Source: Leptofilum sp050292445 (GTDB lineage Bacteria > Chloroflexota > Anaerolineae > Promineifilales > Promineifilaceae). Taken from it: a stretch of DNA of 29,181 nucleotides. Each line of letters opens with the position of its first letter. The first letter of the stretch is position 1. Under the pieces are notes generated by a model. It worked only from the letters and a program-made list of their open reading frames with translations. It did not search any database and was not told where the DNA came from. Made by a program: the position numbers and the translations under genes. Positions 1-7,566 of this stretch are shown here, piece by piece. The stretch covers positions 1 to 29,181 of the forward strand of contig JBNKLQ010000046.1 in assembly GCA_050292445.1 (NCBI GenBank), given 5' to 3'.

Positions 1-1084
1 CCCCCGCAATCCCTACGCCAATCCCCAACAAGCCGCCCAACAGCGCCAGCACCACCGCCTCCGTCAAAAATTGACCCAATACATCCTTATACTTGGCCCC
101 CACCGCCTTGCGCAGCCCAATCTCTCGTGTCCGTTCCGTCACCGAGACCAGCATAATATTCATGATGCCGATGCCACCTACCAGCAGGGAAATGCTGGCA
201 ATTGCCCCCAGGAAAACCGTCAGCACGCCGGTGACCGCGCCAAACGCTTCCAGAAAATCCTGCTGCGTTAAAATCTGGAAATCATCCTCATCCCGAAAAT
301 TAACGTCGTGTGATTGGCGCAATACCTCTGACGCATCAATAATCACGCCGTCGATGGCTGCCTCATCAGCTGCCTGTATTAAAATGGCGTCTACTAAAAA
401 AGCCCCGGTTCGCTGGCTCCGATTGTTAAATAAGCGCTCCTGTGCCGTCGTCAGAGGCACTATGGCAATATCGTCCTGACTGCCGCCAAAGGCGTTGGCA
501 CCCTGCGTTTCCAAAATTCCAATGACCCGAAAGCTCAACCCGTTAATGCGAATGTCCTCGCCCAGTGGATCAATATCGGCGGGGAAGAGATTTTCTACCA
601 CTTCCGAACCCAGTACAACCACACGAGAACGGCCGTTATACTCCGACTCCGAATAAAAAGAGCCACGCGCCACCGGCCAATTCAACGTTTGGGCATAATT
701 GGGCGTAGAGGCCCGCAGCAGCAGCGAATAGGTTTCCCCCTTATATTGCAAATCTGCATTTCTTAGCAAGGCGGGCGACACAAATCTGGCACCGGGCACA
801 ACGGCCGTATCCGCCACAAGCTCACCATCACGCAGCGTCAACGTCGATTCTGCCAGCGGATCGCTGCCAGGACGACCAGGCTCTTCCTGTACCGGGATGA
901 TGAACACCAAATTGCTGCCCAGCCCAGAAAACTGCTCCGCAATGAAACGCGTCACCCCATCGCCGATAGACAACAGCGTGATTACCGCCGCCACGCCAAT
1001 CATAATGCCCAGCATCGTCAGCGAAGCACGTAATTTGTTCGCCCCCAGGCTAGCCAGGGCAATACGAAAATTCTCAACAATCAT
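1..1084 (-). CDS. MacB/FtsX-type ABC transporter permease, C-terminus cut by window edge
   Basis: About 361 residues are visible and there is no stop codon inside the window. The protein begins MIVENFRIALASLGANKLRA, followed by a first membrane helix (LTMLGIMIGVAAVITLLSIG). A long extracytoplasmic MacB-type domain comes next, then the FtsX core with the conserved SISLLVGGIGIMNIMLVSVT and RTREIGLRKAVGAKYKDVL segments and the start of the next helix. The final helix should lie beyond position 1. It is the fourth gene of a minus-strand export operon (adaptor, ATPase, permease, permease) and is clearly paralogous to the permease just upstream. Since one ATPase serves two different permeases, a heterodimeric transporter is likely. 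The substrate (lipid, peptide or antibiotic) cannot be read from sequence. The start ATG at 1084 gives the same N-terminal spacing as the paralogue. Confidence 0.9.
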   Translation of the reverse strand, partial: MIVENFRIALASLGANKLRASLTMLGIMIGVAAVITLLSIGDGVTRFIAEQFSGLGSNLVFIIPVQEEPGRPGSDPLAESTLTLRDGELVADTAVVPGARFVSPALLRNADLQYKGETYSLLLRASTPNYAQTLNWPVARGSFYSESEYNGRSRVVVLGSEVVENLFPADIDPLGEDIRINGLSFRVIGILETQGANAFGGSQDDIAIVPLTTAQERLFNNRSQRTGAFLVDAILIQAADEAAIDGVIIDASEVLRQSHDVNFRDEDDFQILTQQDFLEAFGAVTGVLTVFLGAIASISLLVGGIGIMNIMLVSVTERTREIGLRKAVGAKYKDVLGQFLTEAVVLALLGGLLGIGVGIAG

Positions 1085-1097
1085 CGTCAATCACCAG

Positions 1098-1130
1098 AGG
1101 TGCGACGCACTTTAAAAGTGCGTCGCACCT
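1098..1130. repeat. Perfect 16-bp inverted repeat between two permease genes
   Basis: The arms 1098-1113 and 1115-1130 are exact reverse complements around one base. They read AGGTGCGACGCACTTT and its complement. The palindrome fills most of the 56-bp gap between the two permease genes. In the transcript it would form a very stable hairpin just before the second permease. No T-run follows on the transcribed strand, so it looks like a mobile or structural repeat or an attenuating hairpin rather than a classic terminator. Confidence 0.8.
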
Positions 1131-1140
1131 GTCGAAAAAT

Positions 1141-2385
1141 CTATTCATATCGCAAGGCATCAATCGGATTTAGCCGCGCTGCCCGCGTGGCCGGATACAA
1201 CCCAAAAAAGAGTCCCACCCCGGCCGAAAAGCCAATCGCTAGCGCCACTGAATTCCAATCCAACCTCGGATCTAGCAGCGGGGACAGGTCGCTGATCACC
1301 GCCGCGCCAATCGCTCCCAAACCCAGGCCAATCAGCCCACCAACGCTGGCAATGACCACAGCTTCCACCAAAAATTGGGTCAAAATATCCCTGTACTTGG
1401 CCCCGACGGCCTTGCGCAGGCCAATCTCCCGCGTCCGTTCCGTCACGCTCACCAACATAATGTTCATAATGCCGATACCACCAACCAACAGCGAAATTCC
1501 AGCAATGACCCCCAGGAAAATCGTCAGCACACTGGTAATCTCGCTAAACGCGCCCAGCAGCTCCGATTGGCTCAAAATGGTGAAATCATCCTCGTCGCGG
1601 AAAGTGATGTTGTGCTGTTCGCGCAGCACTGTCTCCATTTGAATGATGGCCGCATCCTGCCGATCCTCGCTGATAGTCTGGGCGTAAATGACGTCTACGC
1701 GCAGCCTGCCATCGGCACGGCGTGCGGGGAAGAGACGCTGCTGTGCCGTCGTAATCGGCACCAAAATTAAGTCATCCTGGTCATTAAAGCCAGAGCCGCC
1801 CTTTTCTTCCAGCAGGCCAATAATGCGGAAATTCACATTGTTGATGCGAATATCTTCGCCAATAGGAAACTCGCCCAACTCAAAAAGTTCCTCATACACG
1901 GATTGGCCAATCACCGCCACGCGGCTGCCGCTGGCCATATCTTGCTCCGTAAAAAAGCTGCCCAGCGCCGGGTAAAAGTTTCGTACCAGGGGAAATTGGG
2001 TATTGGTGCCAGAAATCGTTGTGCGCGTCTCTTGCCGCCCCCGTGTCACAATGGCAGGACGGTCGTAGCTAGGCACCACGCCCAACAAATCTGGTACGCG
2101 AAACGGATCGGCCAATGCTTCAGCATCGTCCAGCGTTAACCCGGCACCACCAGCCCGAGCCGGGCCAGGATCGCTGGGATCGACATCGCCAGGAAACACA
2201 AAGAGCAGATTGTTGCCCAGCCCCTGAAATTCGTTGATGACCACCGCTTCCACGCCGCGCCCCACGGAAATAAGGGTAATCACGGCCGCCACGCCAATGA
2301 TAATCCCCAACATCGTGAGGAAGGCGCGCAGCTTATTAGCGATCAGTCCAACCAGCGCAAGGCGGGTACTTTCGAGTAAGTTCAT
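1141..2385 (-). CDS. MacB/FtsX-type ABC transporter permease
   Basis: A complete 414-residue permease, the usual size for the MacB-like permease family without a fused ATPase. An N-terminal cytoplasmic stretch (MNLLESTRLALVGLIANKLR) is followed by helix 1 (about residues 20-45). A MacB periplasmic-core-like extracytoplasmic domain spans about 50-280, and three FtsX helices lie at about 285-405, including SLLVGGIGIMNIMLVSVTER and REIGLRKAVGAKYRDIL. It sits third in the minus-strand operon, about 100 bp after the ATPase gene and 56 bp before its paralogue. Such permeases couple ATP hydrolysis in the cytoplasm to mechanical movement of the external domain, rather than forming a classical substrate tunnel. 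The true substrate is unknown. Confidence 0.93.
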   Translation of the reverse strand: MNLLESTRLALVGLIANKLRAFLTMLGIIIGVAAVITLISVGRGVEAVVINEFQGLGNNLLFVFPGDVDPSDPGPARAGGAGLTLDDAEALADPFRVPDLLGVVPSYDRPAIVTRGRQETRTTISGTNTQFPLVRNFYPALGSFFTEQDMASGSRVAVIGQSVYEELFELGEFPIGEDIRINNVNFRIIGLLEEKGGSGFNDQDDLILVPITTAQQRLFPARRADGRLRVDVIYAQTISEDRQDAAIIQMETVLREQHNITFRDEDDFTILSQSELLGAFSEITSVLTIFLGVIAGISLLVGGIGIMNIMLVSVTERTREIGLRKAVGAKYRDILTQFLVEAVVIASVGGLIGLGLGAIGAAVISDLSPLLDPRLDWNSVALAIGFSAGVGLFFGLYPATRAARLNPIDALRYE

Positions 2386-2405
2386 GGTTTATATAAGTTT
2401 TGTTA

Positions 2406-2478
2406 CAGGTTGCACGTGGCAAGTTGCAAGTAAACTTGGTCAAGCTGGACTTGCAACCTGCAACCTGCTACTTGCCAC
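2406..2478. repeat. Heptad-word inverted repeat (GGTTGCA/CAAGTTG family)
   Basis: The left arm (2406-2431) is built of 7-base words: CAGGTTG, CACGTGG, CAAGTTG, CAAGT. The right arm (2449-2478) carries the inverted words ACTTGCA, ACCTGCA, ACCTGCT, ACTTGCC. The element lies in the 102-bp gap between the ATPase and the first permease gene, so it would be transcribed within the operon. It belongs to the class of word-repeat inverted elements seen about a dozen times in this window. Confidence 0.75.
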
Positions 2479-2487
2479 ACCTTAAAT

Positions 2488-3237
2488 TTACTGCAAAATA
2501 GCGTCAGACGGCCGTTCCACTTCTCCAGCCACAACCGGTTCATCAATCTGCTCATCCCGCACAATCTTGCCATCGGCCAGCGTCACCACCCGATGCGTAT
2601 GGCGGGCAATCCACGGATCGTGCGTTACAAACACCACGGTGATGCCCCGCTCCCGGTTGAGCTGCTGAAAAATCTGCATCACCTCCGTCCCCGACTTGCT
2701 ATCCAGGTTGCCCGTTGGCTCGTCAGCAAGAATGATGGCTGGTTCGTTCACCAAAGCGCGGGCAATAGCCACCCGCTGCTGCTGCCCGCCGGACAGCTCG
2801 CTGGGTTTGTGGTCCAATCGATCTCCGAGACCGACCATTTCCAACGCTTCCTGCGCCTTTTTGGCCCGCTGCCGCCCCCCAGCGTAAATCAAGGGAAGCT
2901 CGACCTGCTGTAAAGCGGCCGTTCGCGGCAGCAGATTAAAGCTCTGGAAAACAAAGCCAATCTTGCGATTGCGCACCTCGGCCAAATCATCTTCACTCAA
3001 ATTGCTCACGTCGGTCCCATCCAACAGGTACGTGCCGCTGGTCGGCTTATCTAATGCGCCCAGCATGTTCATCATCGTCGATTTACCCGAGCCAGACGGC
3101 CCCATGATCGACAAAAAGTCGCCTTCGTAGATCGAGAGCGTCACCCCATTTAGCGCGCGCACTTTGTACTCACCCATCGTGTACACTTTGGTGAGTTCTT
3201 TAATGGTGATGACGGATTTACGGCCGTTTTCGTTCAT
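2488..3237 (-). CDS. ABC transporter ATP-binding protein, MacB/LolD type
   Basis: A 249-residue ATPase with every expected nucleotide-binding motif: Walker A GPSGSGKST, Q-loop VFQSFNLLPR, signature LSGGQQQR, Walker B IILADEPTGNLDS and H-loop VFVTHD. The spacing and the phrase MLGALDKPTSGTYLLDG are typical of the LolD/MacB/FtsE branch that drives FtsX-like permeases. A short acidic C-terminal tail follows the core. It lies between the adaptor gene and the two permease genes on the minus strand, which makes it the motor of the export complex. A purine-rich ribosome site (AGAAGGA) precedes the ATG. Function at family level is secure; the exported substrate is not known. Confidence 0.95.
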   Translation of the reverse strand: MNENGRKSVITIKELTKVYTMGEYKVRALNGVTLSIYEGDFLSIMGPSGSGKSTMMNMLGALDKPTSGTYLLDGTDVSNLSEDDLAEVRNRKIGFVFQSFNLLPRTAALQQVELPLIYAGGRQRAKKAQEALEMVGLGDRLDHKPSELSGGQQQRVAIARALVNEPAIILADEPTGNLDSKSGTEVMQIFQQLNRERGITVVFVTHDPWIARHTHRVVTLADGKIVRDEQIDEPVVAGEVERPSDAILQ

Positions 3238-3249
3238 AATTCCTTCTCA

Positions 3250-3311
3250 ACAAACCCTAAGGGTTTGTCATGCATCAGTTTTAAGATTACAAAGTAAAAC
3301 CCTTCGGGTTT
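3250..3311. repeat. Two short AAACCC hairpins between adaptor and ATPase genes
   Basis: ACAAACCCT and AGGGTTTGT (3250-3268) form a 9-bp stem. AAACCC and GGGTTT (3297-3311) form a second stem with loop TTC. The second hairpin contains part of the adaptor stop codon at 3310-3312. Both share the AAACCC/GGGTTT word, so they look like one small repeat family. A role in mRNA processing between the two genes is possible but unproven. Confidence 0.6.
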
Positions 3312-4857
3312 ACTCCCCTGAACTGAACAGATTAAATGCTTCACGGTCATTGGTCAGCACCACCGTATCACCTGCACTCAGGCCAGAAAGAACTTCACTA
3401 AATTGCTCATTGCGCAAGCCAGTCTCGACCACCACTTCTTCGATGGTGCCACTTGCCTGCAATATATTCACAAACGCCTCACCCGTCTCCCGGTTCAGGC
3501 GGATGGCCCAGTTGGGCACAGTCAGTACGTCATCTACCTCATCTACTACAATCGAGGCACTGGCACTCATGCCCGGCCGCAATTCGTCTGCCTGGGCAGA
3601 GTCGATGTTGATCGTTACCAAATAGGTGACGACACCGCCAGACGTGGCAGAAGTAGGCGCAATGTCGGAAATAGTGCCAGAAACGGCCGTGTCCGGCAGC
3701 GCATCCACACTCACCTCCACCTCCTGCCCCAAGGCAATCTCATCAATATCAATCTCGTCCACACTCACCGTAATGTGGAACGCAGCTTCATTCACCACGG
3801 TGATGGCCGGCGCACCAGGCGAGGCTAGCTCACCCTCATTGATAATCACGTTGGCCACCGTGCCAGCAATCGGGGCTACAATTTGCGACTGAGCCAGCCG
3901 CAGCTCAGCCAAATCCAGATTTGTTTGGGCGGCTGCCACCTGCGCCTCCATCACCGCAATCTCATTTTCCCCTGGTGGCTCCAATAAACGATCGTAAGCT
4001 GCCTGTGCCCGCGCCAGATTGGCCTCTGCAGCCTGCACGTTGCCTTGTGCCGCTTGCACCCCAGCTTGAGCATTGGCAATCGCGGCATCCGCTAGCTGGA
4101 TGTCAGCTGGGCGGGCGCTCGTTTGCACATCTTGCAATGCGGCTTCGGCCGCTGACAGCGACGCATTGGCGCTTTCTAAAGCGGCCCGCGCGGCCTCTTC
4201 CGGCGCGCCTAATGCCGGACAAACCTCATCCCCACCACCCGGTGGCGTAAAACACTCCAGCGTTTGGTTATGGGCTTCTTCAGCGTTCTTCTGGGCCTGC
4301 CGCGCCGCAGCCAAATTAGCTTCTGCTTGAGCTACCTGACCGGGGGTCGGTCCGGCTAATAATTGGGCTTTTTGCGCCTGAGCTTGCAAAACGGCCGCTT
4401 CCGCTGAAGCCAAGTTTGCCTGAGCCACCGCTACATTCGCCTCAGCTGCCGCTACATCCGCTTCAGCACTGGCCAGCGTTGCTGCCGACGGCTCTGCCTC
4501 AACCAGCTGCTGCAAGGTTAACTCCTGAATCCGCAGAGCATCCTCAGCCTGCTGCACCGCCAGGGCCAACTCATCCGTGTTCAGCGTAGCCAGCACATCA
4601 CCAACAGCCACTGTCTGGCCGCGCACCACATCCACTTGCTGAATCGTTCCGCCCAACCCAAACGTCAAAGACACGAGTGATTCTGGCTCAATAGAGCCTA
4701 TGGCGTTCACCGTAGCCGTCACCTGACCACGTTCCACATTTGCTTCCCGCAAAATTTCAGGCTGTGCCTCATCAGCCGCCTGTTGTTGCTGCTGGATAAC
4801 AAAATAGCCAACTCCAAGGAGAAGGATAATGCCTATGATAATTCCTATTCTGCGCAT
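3310..4857 (-). CDS. HlyD/MacA-like efflux adaptor (membrane fusion protein)
   Basis: A 515-residue protein with one N-terminal membrane helix (residues 4-22). A lipoyl/barrel half-motif follows (about 40-95, with VRGQTVAVGDVLATLNTDEL). A long Ala/Glu/Gln-rich coiled-coil region spans about 95-325. The second lipoyl half (VAPIAGTVANVIINEGELASPGAP is its core, about 327-350) and beta-barrel and membrane-proximal domains follow to the end. The coiled coil is interrupted at about 168-174, 201-219, 247-252 and 293-299, so it is longer and more segmented than a simple MacA hairpin. One interruption carries two cysteines (C202 and C213). It is the first gene of the operon. A ribosome site AAGGAA lies 5 bases before the ATG. 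The adaptor would link the ATPase-permease complex to the outside; no TolC gene is near. Confidence 0.9.
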   Translation of the reverse strand: MRRIGIIIGIILLLGVGYFVIQQQQQAADEAQPEILREANVERGQVTATVNAIGSIEPESLVSLTFGLGGTIQQVDVVRGQTVAVGDVLATLNTDELALAVQQAEDALRIQELTLQQLVEAEPSAATLASAEADVAAAEANVAVAQANLASAEAAVLQAQAQKAQLLAGPTPGQVAQAEANLAAARQAQKNAEEAHNQTLECFTPPGGGDEVCPALGAPEEAARAALESANASLSAAEAALQDVQTSARPADIQLADAAIANAQAGVQAAQGNVQAAEANLARAQAAYDRLLEPPGENEIAVMEAQVAAAQTNLDLAELRLAQSQIVAPIAGTVANVIINEGELASPGAPAITVVNEAAFHITVSVDEIDIDEIALGQEVEVSVDALPDTAVSGTISDIAPTSATSGGVVTYLVTINIDSAQADELRPGMSASASIVVDEVDDVLTVPNWAIRLNRETGEAFVNILQASGTIEEVVVETGLRNEQFSEVLSGLSAGDTVVLTNDREAFNLFSSGE

Positions 4858-5119
4858 CTGTATTCCTTAATTTTTTCTATATGCCTATGCGATTGTCGGC
4901 AAAACGGTTTTGCAGAAAACACCAGGCAATTAAGCCAATTACCTGAGCAAAAGCAAACTTATCAAGCTCTCATAATTTTATAAACGTTCCCACCTTCACA
5001 GAAATGCTCATGAGCTGGGCAAAACCTTTACAAACCGACCGTTTAAATTATACGAGCCTGCTTAAAATTGCACAGGTCCAGGCGTAAAATCACCCCAAAC
5101 TTTAAGCTTGAACGCGCAG

Positions 5120-5148
5120 TTGCTATGCATTTTTTCTTATGTTAAAAT
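5120..5148 (+). promoter_or_regulatory. Probable sigma-70 promoter of rex
   Basis: A -35 box TTGCTA (5120-5125) and a -10 box TAAAAT (5143-5148) are separated by exactly 17 bases. They lie about 110 bases before the rex start and directly abut the putative Rex operator. The 389-bp region 4858-5246 between the divergent adaptor and rex genes otherwise shows only A+T-rich sequence; a TATAAAAT-like string on the minus strand near 4975 could serve the export operon but has no clear -35 partner. Confidence 0.5.
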
Positions 5149-5165
5149 TGTGAAAACTTACACGA
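5148..5165. promoter_or_regulatory. Putative Rex operator upstream of rex
   Basis: The sequence TTGTGAAAACTTACACGA matches the published Rex box TTGTGAA-N4-TTCACAA: the left half is exact and the right half matches 5 of 7. It overlaps the last base of the -10 box and the expected start of transcription, the position expected for autorepression by NADH-responsive Rex. Confidence 0.6.
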
Positions 5166-5261
5166 ATAAGCTTTGCAATCATTCTATCAGGCAGTTCTTC
5201 ATAATTTCACTTACAGAAATCATACCTAAATTTTCTCTGTAAGAGCTTGAGGCAATACGCT

Positions 5262-5882
5262 GTGGCAAGGGAAATACCAGATATTGTCATTGGCCGTCTA
5301 CCAGTCTACTTGCGTGAACTCACTCGATTAGCAGAAGACGAAGGCAAAATCAATACATCCTCCCATGAACTGGGAAAGCGTTTGGGCATTAGTTCAGCTC
5401 AAATTCGTAAAGATTTGTCTCACTTCGGTGAGTTTGGCAAGCAGGGTACCGGCTACCATATTAAATATCTAATCGAACAATTACGGGATATTTTGCACCT
5501 TACCCAGGAATGGGATGTTGTCCTGGTTGGTGCAGGTTACCTGGGCCATGCTCTGGCACATTATCACGGCTTTCACCGCCGAGGTTTCCGCATTTCCTGG
5601 ATATTTGATAACGATCCAGCCAAAATTGGCCTGCAAATGGATGAACTGGTTGTTTTGGATGTAGCCAATCTAGAAAAAGTCATTTCAGAAAACAATGTAA
5701 AGATGGCCATTATCGCCGTATCTACAAACCAGGCACAGGAAATTACAGATCGGCTCGTTGCTGTAGGGGTTCGATCTATCTTGAGCTATGCGCCCATTCA
5801 CCTCAACGTCCCGCCTGGGGTAGAGATTAGTTACAGTGATCCTGTCGTTCAGCTACAACGCATGACATATTATTTAGCTTAA
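5262..5882 (+). CDS. rex: Redox-sensing transcriptional repressor Rex
   Basis: Rex binds DNA when the NAD+/NADH ratio is high and releases it when NADH rises, controlling respiratory and fermentative genes. The N-terminal winged helix contains the recognition segment SSAQIRKDLSHFGEFGKQG. The C-terminal Rossmann domain has LVGAGYLGHALAHYHGF and the FDNDPAKIG stretch typical of Rex. I chose GTG at 5262 (206 residues) because TGAGG lies 9 bases upstream and the product then starts three residues before the conserved IP, as in Thermus Rex. TTG at 5247 would add five residues but has no well-spaced ribosome site. The gene stands alone, with its own promoter and terminator, divergent from the export operon. 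Confidence 0.95.
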   Translation: MAREIPDIVIGRLPVYLRELTRLAEDEGKINTSSHELGKRLGISSAQIRKDLSHFGEFGKQGTGYHIKYLIEQLRDILHLTQEWDVVLVGAGYLGHALAHYHGFHRRGFRISWIFDNDPAKIGLQMDELVVLDVANLEKVISENNVKMAIIAVSTNQAQEITDRLVAVGVRSILSYAPIHLNVPPGVEISYSDPVVQLQRMTYYLA

Positions 5883-5909
5883 ACAAAACAATTCTCGCTT
5901 ACAATAAAT

Positions 5910-5947
5910 AAGCCCTGGCGATTAATTTCTGCCAGGGCTTTTTATTT
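5910..5947. terminator. Bidirectional rho-independent terminator between rex and mreB
   Basis: A 10-bp stem, AAGCCCTGGC (5910-5919) with GCCAGGGCTT (5931-5940), encloses an 11-base loop. It is followed by TTTATTTT on the plus strand. On the minus strand the same stem is followed by ATTTATTG. It therefore probably ends both rex and the convergent atp-mreB transcript. Confidence 0.88.
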
Positions 5948-5973
5948 TGCTTGAAGGAAATCTAAACGGCCGC

Positions 5974-6993
5974 TTACAGGTCTGGAATACTGCGTTGCAA
6001 AATGGGCAGCTCTGCGAGCGCTTTACCGGCACCCAACGCCGTACAGGCGATAGGATTATCAGCAACGTAGGCAGGCACGCCCGTTTCCCGTGTCAGCAAG
6101 GTGTCTATTTCGCGCAGCAGCGCTGTGCCACCGGCCAAGGCCATCCCCCGGTCAATGATGTCTGAGGAAAGTTCCGGCGGCGTCTTGGCCAACACGGCCC
6201 GCACCACATTAACGATAGCAGCCAATGGTTCGGACACAGCCTCAACAACCTCGCTAGAGGTAATGGTGATGGTTTTGGGTAAACCGGCAACCTGATCCCG
6301 ACCCTGAACTTGCATATCCAGCTGATCGTCCAGGTCAATTGCCGAGCCAATCTTAATTTTGATGGCTTCGGCCGTCGGTTCACCAATCACCAGGTTGTAC
6401 TTTTTACGAATGTAGTTGATGATAGCTTCGTCTAGATGAACCCCACCCACACGAACCGATTCGGCACAAACGATACCGTTCATAGAGACAACGGCCGCTT
6501 CCGTAGAACCGCCGCCCATATCAATAATCATATTGCCTGTGGGGGTGCCAATCGGCAAACCAGCCCCGATGGCCGCTGCCAATGGCTCAGGAATCAAATG
6601 AACGGGATCACGTGCCCCAGCGGCCAAGGCAGCTTCTTTCACTGCACGGCGCTCCACACTTGTCACACCGTAAGGCACGCTGATCATCACCACAGGCTTG
6701 CGCAGTCGCAACCGTCCTGCCACCTTACCGATGAAATATTCCAGCATCCCCTGGGTAACGAAATAGTCGGCAATCACACCATCGCGCAACGGCCGTATCA
6801 CTTCAATTGCTTCGGGGGTACGACCGTACATCTCCTTGGCCGCACGGCCCACCTCCACAATCGTCGTCTTGTTCTCATCCTCCCGGATTGCCACAACCGA
6901 GGGCTCTTGGAGTACCACCCCACGACCCTGATCATGAACCAGAACATTTACCGTGCCTAAATCAATGGCAACATACGGCGTAAAGAGTGCCAC
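5974..6993 (-). CDS. mreB: Rod shape-determining protein MreB/Mbl family
   Basis: A 339-residue actin-fold protein of normal MreB length. Visible actin-superfamily motifs are phosphate-1 AIDLGTVNVLV near the N-terminus, the conserved PEPLAAAIGAGLPIG, phosphate-2 IDMGGGSTEAAVVS and adenosine motif MALAGGTALLREIDTLL. The usual phosphate-2 reading is GGGTTD/E; here Ser replaces the first Thr. MreB filaments guide lateral wall synthesis at the inner face of the membrane. The start is GTG at 6993, only two bases after the atpC stop, so it is very likely the last gene of the ATP synthase transcript. No mreC or mreD is beside it, and the gene ends at the shared terminator. Confidence 0.93.
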   Translation of the reverse strand: MALFTPYVAIDLGTVNVLVHDQGRGVVLQEPSVVAIREDENKTTIVEVGRAAKEMYGRTPEAIEVIRPLRDGVIADYFVTQGMLEYFIGKVAGRLRLRKPVVMISVPYGVTSVERRAVKEAALAAGARDPVHLIPEPLAAAIGAGLPIGTPTGNMIIDMGGGSTEAAVVSMNGIVCAESVRVGGVHLDEAIINYIRKKYNLVIGEPTAEAIKIKIGSAIDLDDQLDMQVQGRDQVAGLPKTITITSSEVVEAVSEPLAAIVNVVRAVLAKTPPELSSDIIDRGMALAGGTALLREIDTLLTRETGVPAYVADNPIACTALGAGKALAELPILQRSIPDL

Positions 6994-6995
6994 TA

Positions 6996-7463
6996 TTAAT
7001 TTTCATCCTGCTGGGGAGTTGTCGGGCCAGTCGCCATTTCCCGCCGCCGTCGGCCACTGTGTCGCCGCCCAACATCCAAGCGAATCTGCGCCCGCATTAA
7101 AGAAGCCTGAATCTGAGCATAACGATCCGGATCGTCCGTCACACCCTCTTCCATCGCTTGTTCAGCTCGTTCACGTGCCCGCTCGGCCCGTTCAATATCA
7201 ATCTCTTCCGCCTGTTCAGCTGAATCGGCCAAGATAACCACCTTATCGGGCTGCACCTCTGCATAGCCGCCCCCAATGGCAAAATGCTCTTCTTCACCAT
7301 CTGGATGCCGCACGGAAATCTCGCCAAAAGCCAGGGTTGTCAGCAAAGCAGAATGATTCGGCAAAATACCCATCCGCCCCTCAGTGCCTGGCAAAGAAAC
7401 CGAAGCCACCTGTTGGCTAAAAACCGTTCGTTCCTGTGTCACAATATCACATTGTATTGTCAT
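6996..7463 (-). CDS. atpC: F1F0 ATP synthase epsilon subunit
   Basis: A 155-residue subunit of the F1 central stalk. The N-terminal beta-sandwich (about residues 1-85) contains GTEGRMGILPNHSALLTTLAFGEI and IGGGYAEVQPDKVVILADSAE-type sequence typical of epsilon. Two C-terminal helices (about 88-140) can inhibit ATP hydrolysis. The last 25 residues are rich in Arg and then polar, longer than in the shortest homologues. The gene follows atpD after a gap of about 100 bp that contains a strong inverted repeat, and mreB begins two bases after its stop codon. Confidence 0.93.
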   Translation of the reverse strand: MTIQCDIVTQERTVFSQQVASVSLPGTEGRMGILPNHSALLTTLAFGEISVRHPDGEEEHFAIGGGYAEVQPDKVVILADSAEQAEEIDIERAERARERAEQAMEEGVTDDPDRYAQIQASLMRAQIRLDVGRRHSGRRRREMATGPTTPQQDEN

Positions 7464-7477
7464 AGACTCACCAATTT

Positions 7478-7556
7478 CGGTAATCGGTATACAGTAATCG
7501 GTAATCAGTGTTCAGTTTTGTTACTGATTACCGATTACCGACCTACTGATTACTGT
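7478..7556. repeat. Heptad-word inverted repeat (GGTAATC family) inside the atp operon
   Basis: Words CGGTAAT, CGGTATA, CAGTAAT, CGGTAAT, CAGT repeat every 7 bases in the left arm. The right arm carries the inverted words ACTGATT, ACCGATT, ACCGACC. Within it, 7494-7509 and 7523-7538 are exactly complementary over 16 bp with a 13-base loop. It lies between atpD and atpC, so the mRNA would carry this hairpin just upstream of atpC. Related words occur at 18758-18796 and 28425-28532. Confidence 0.82.
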
Positions 7557-7566
7557 TCACCGGCAA

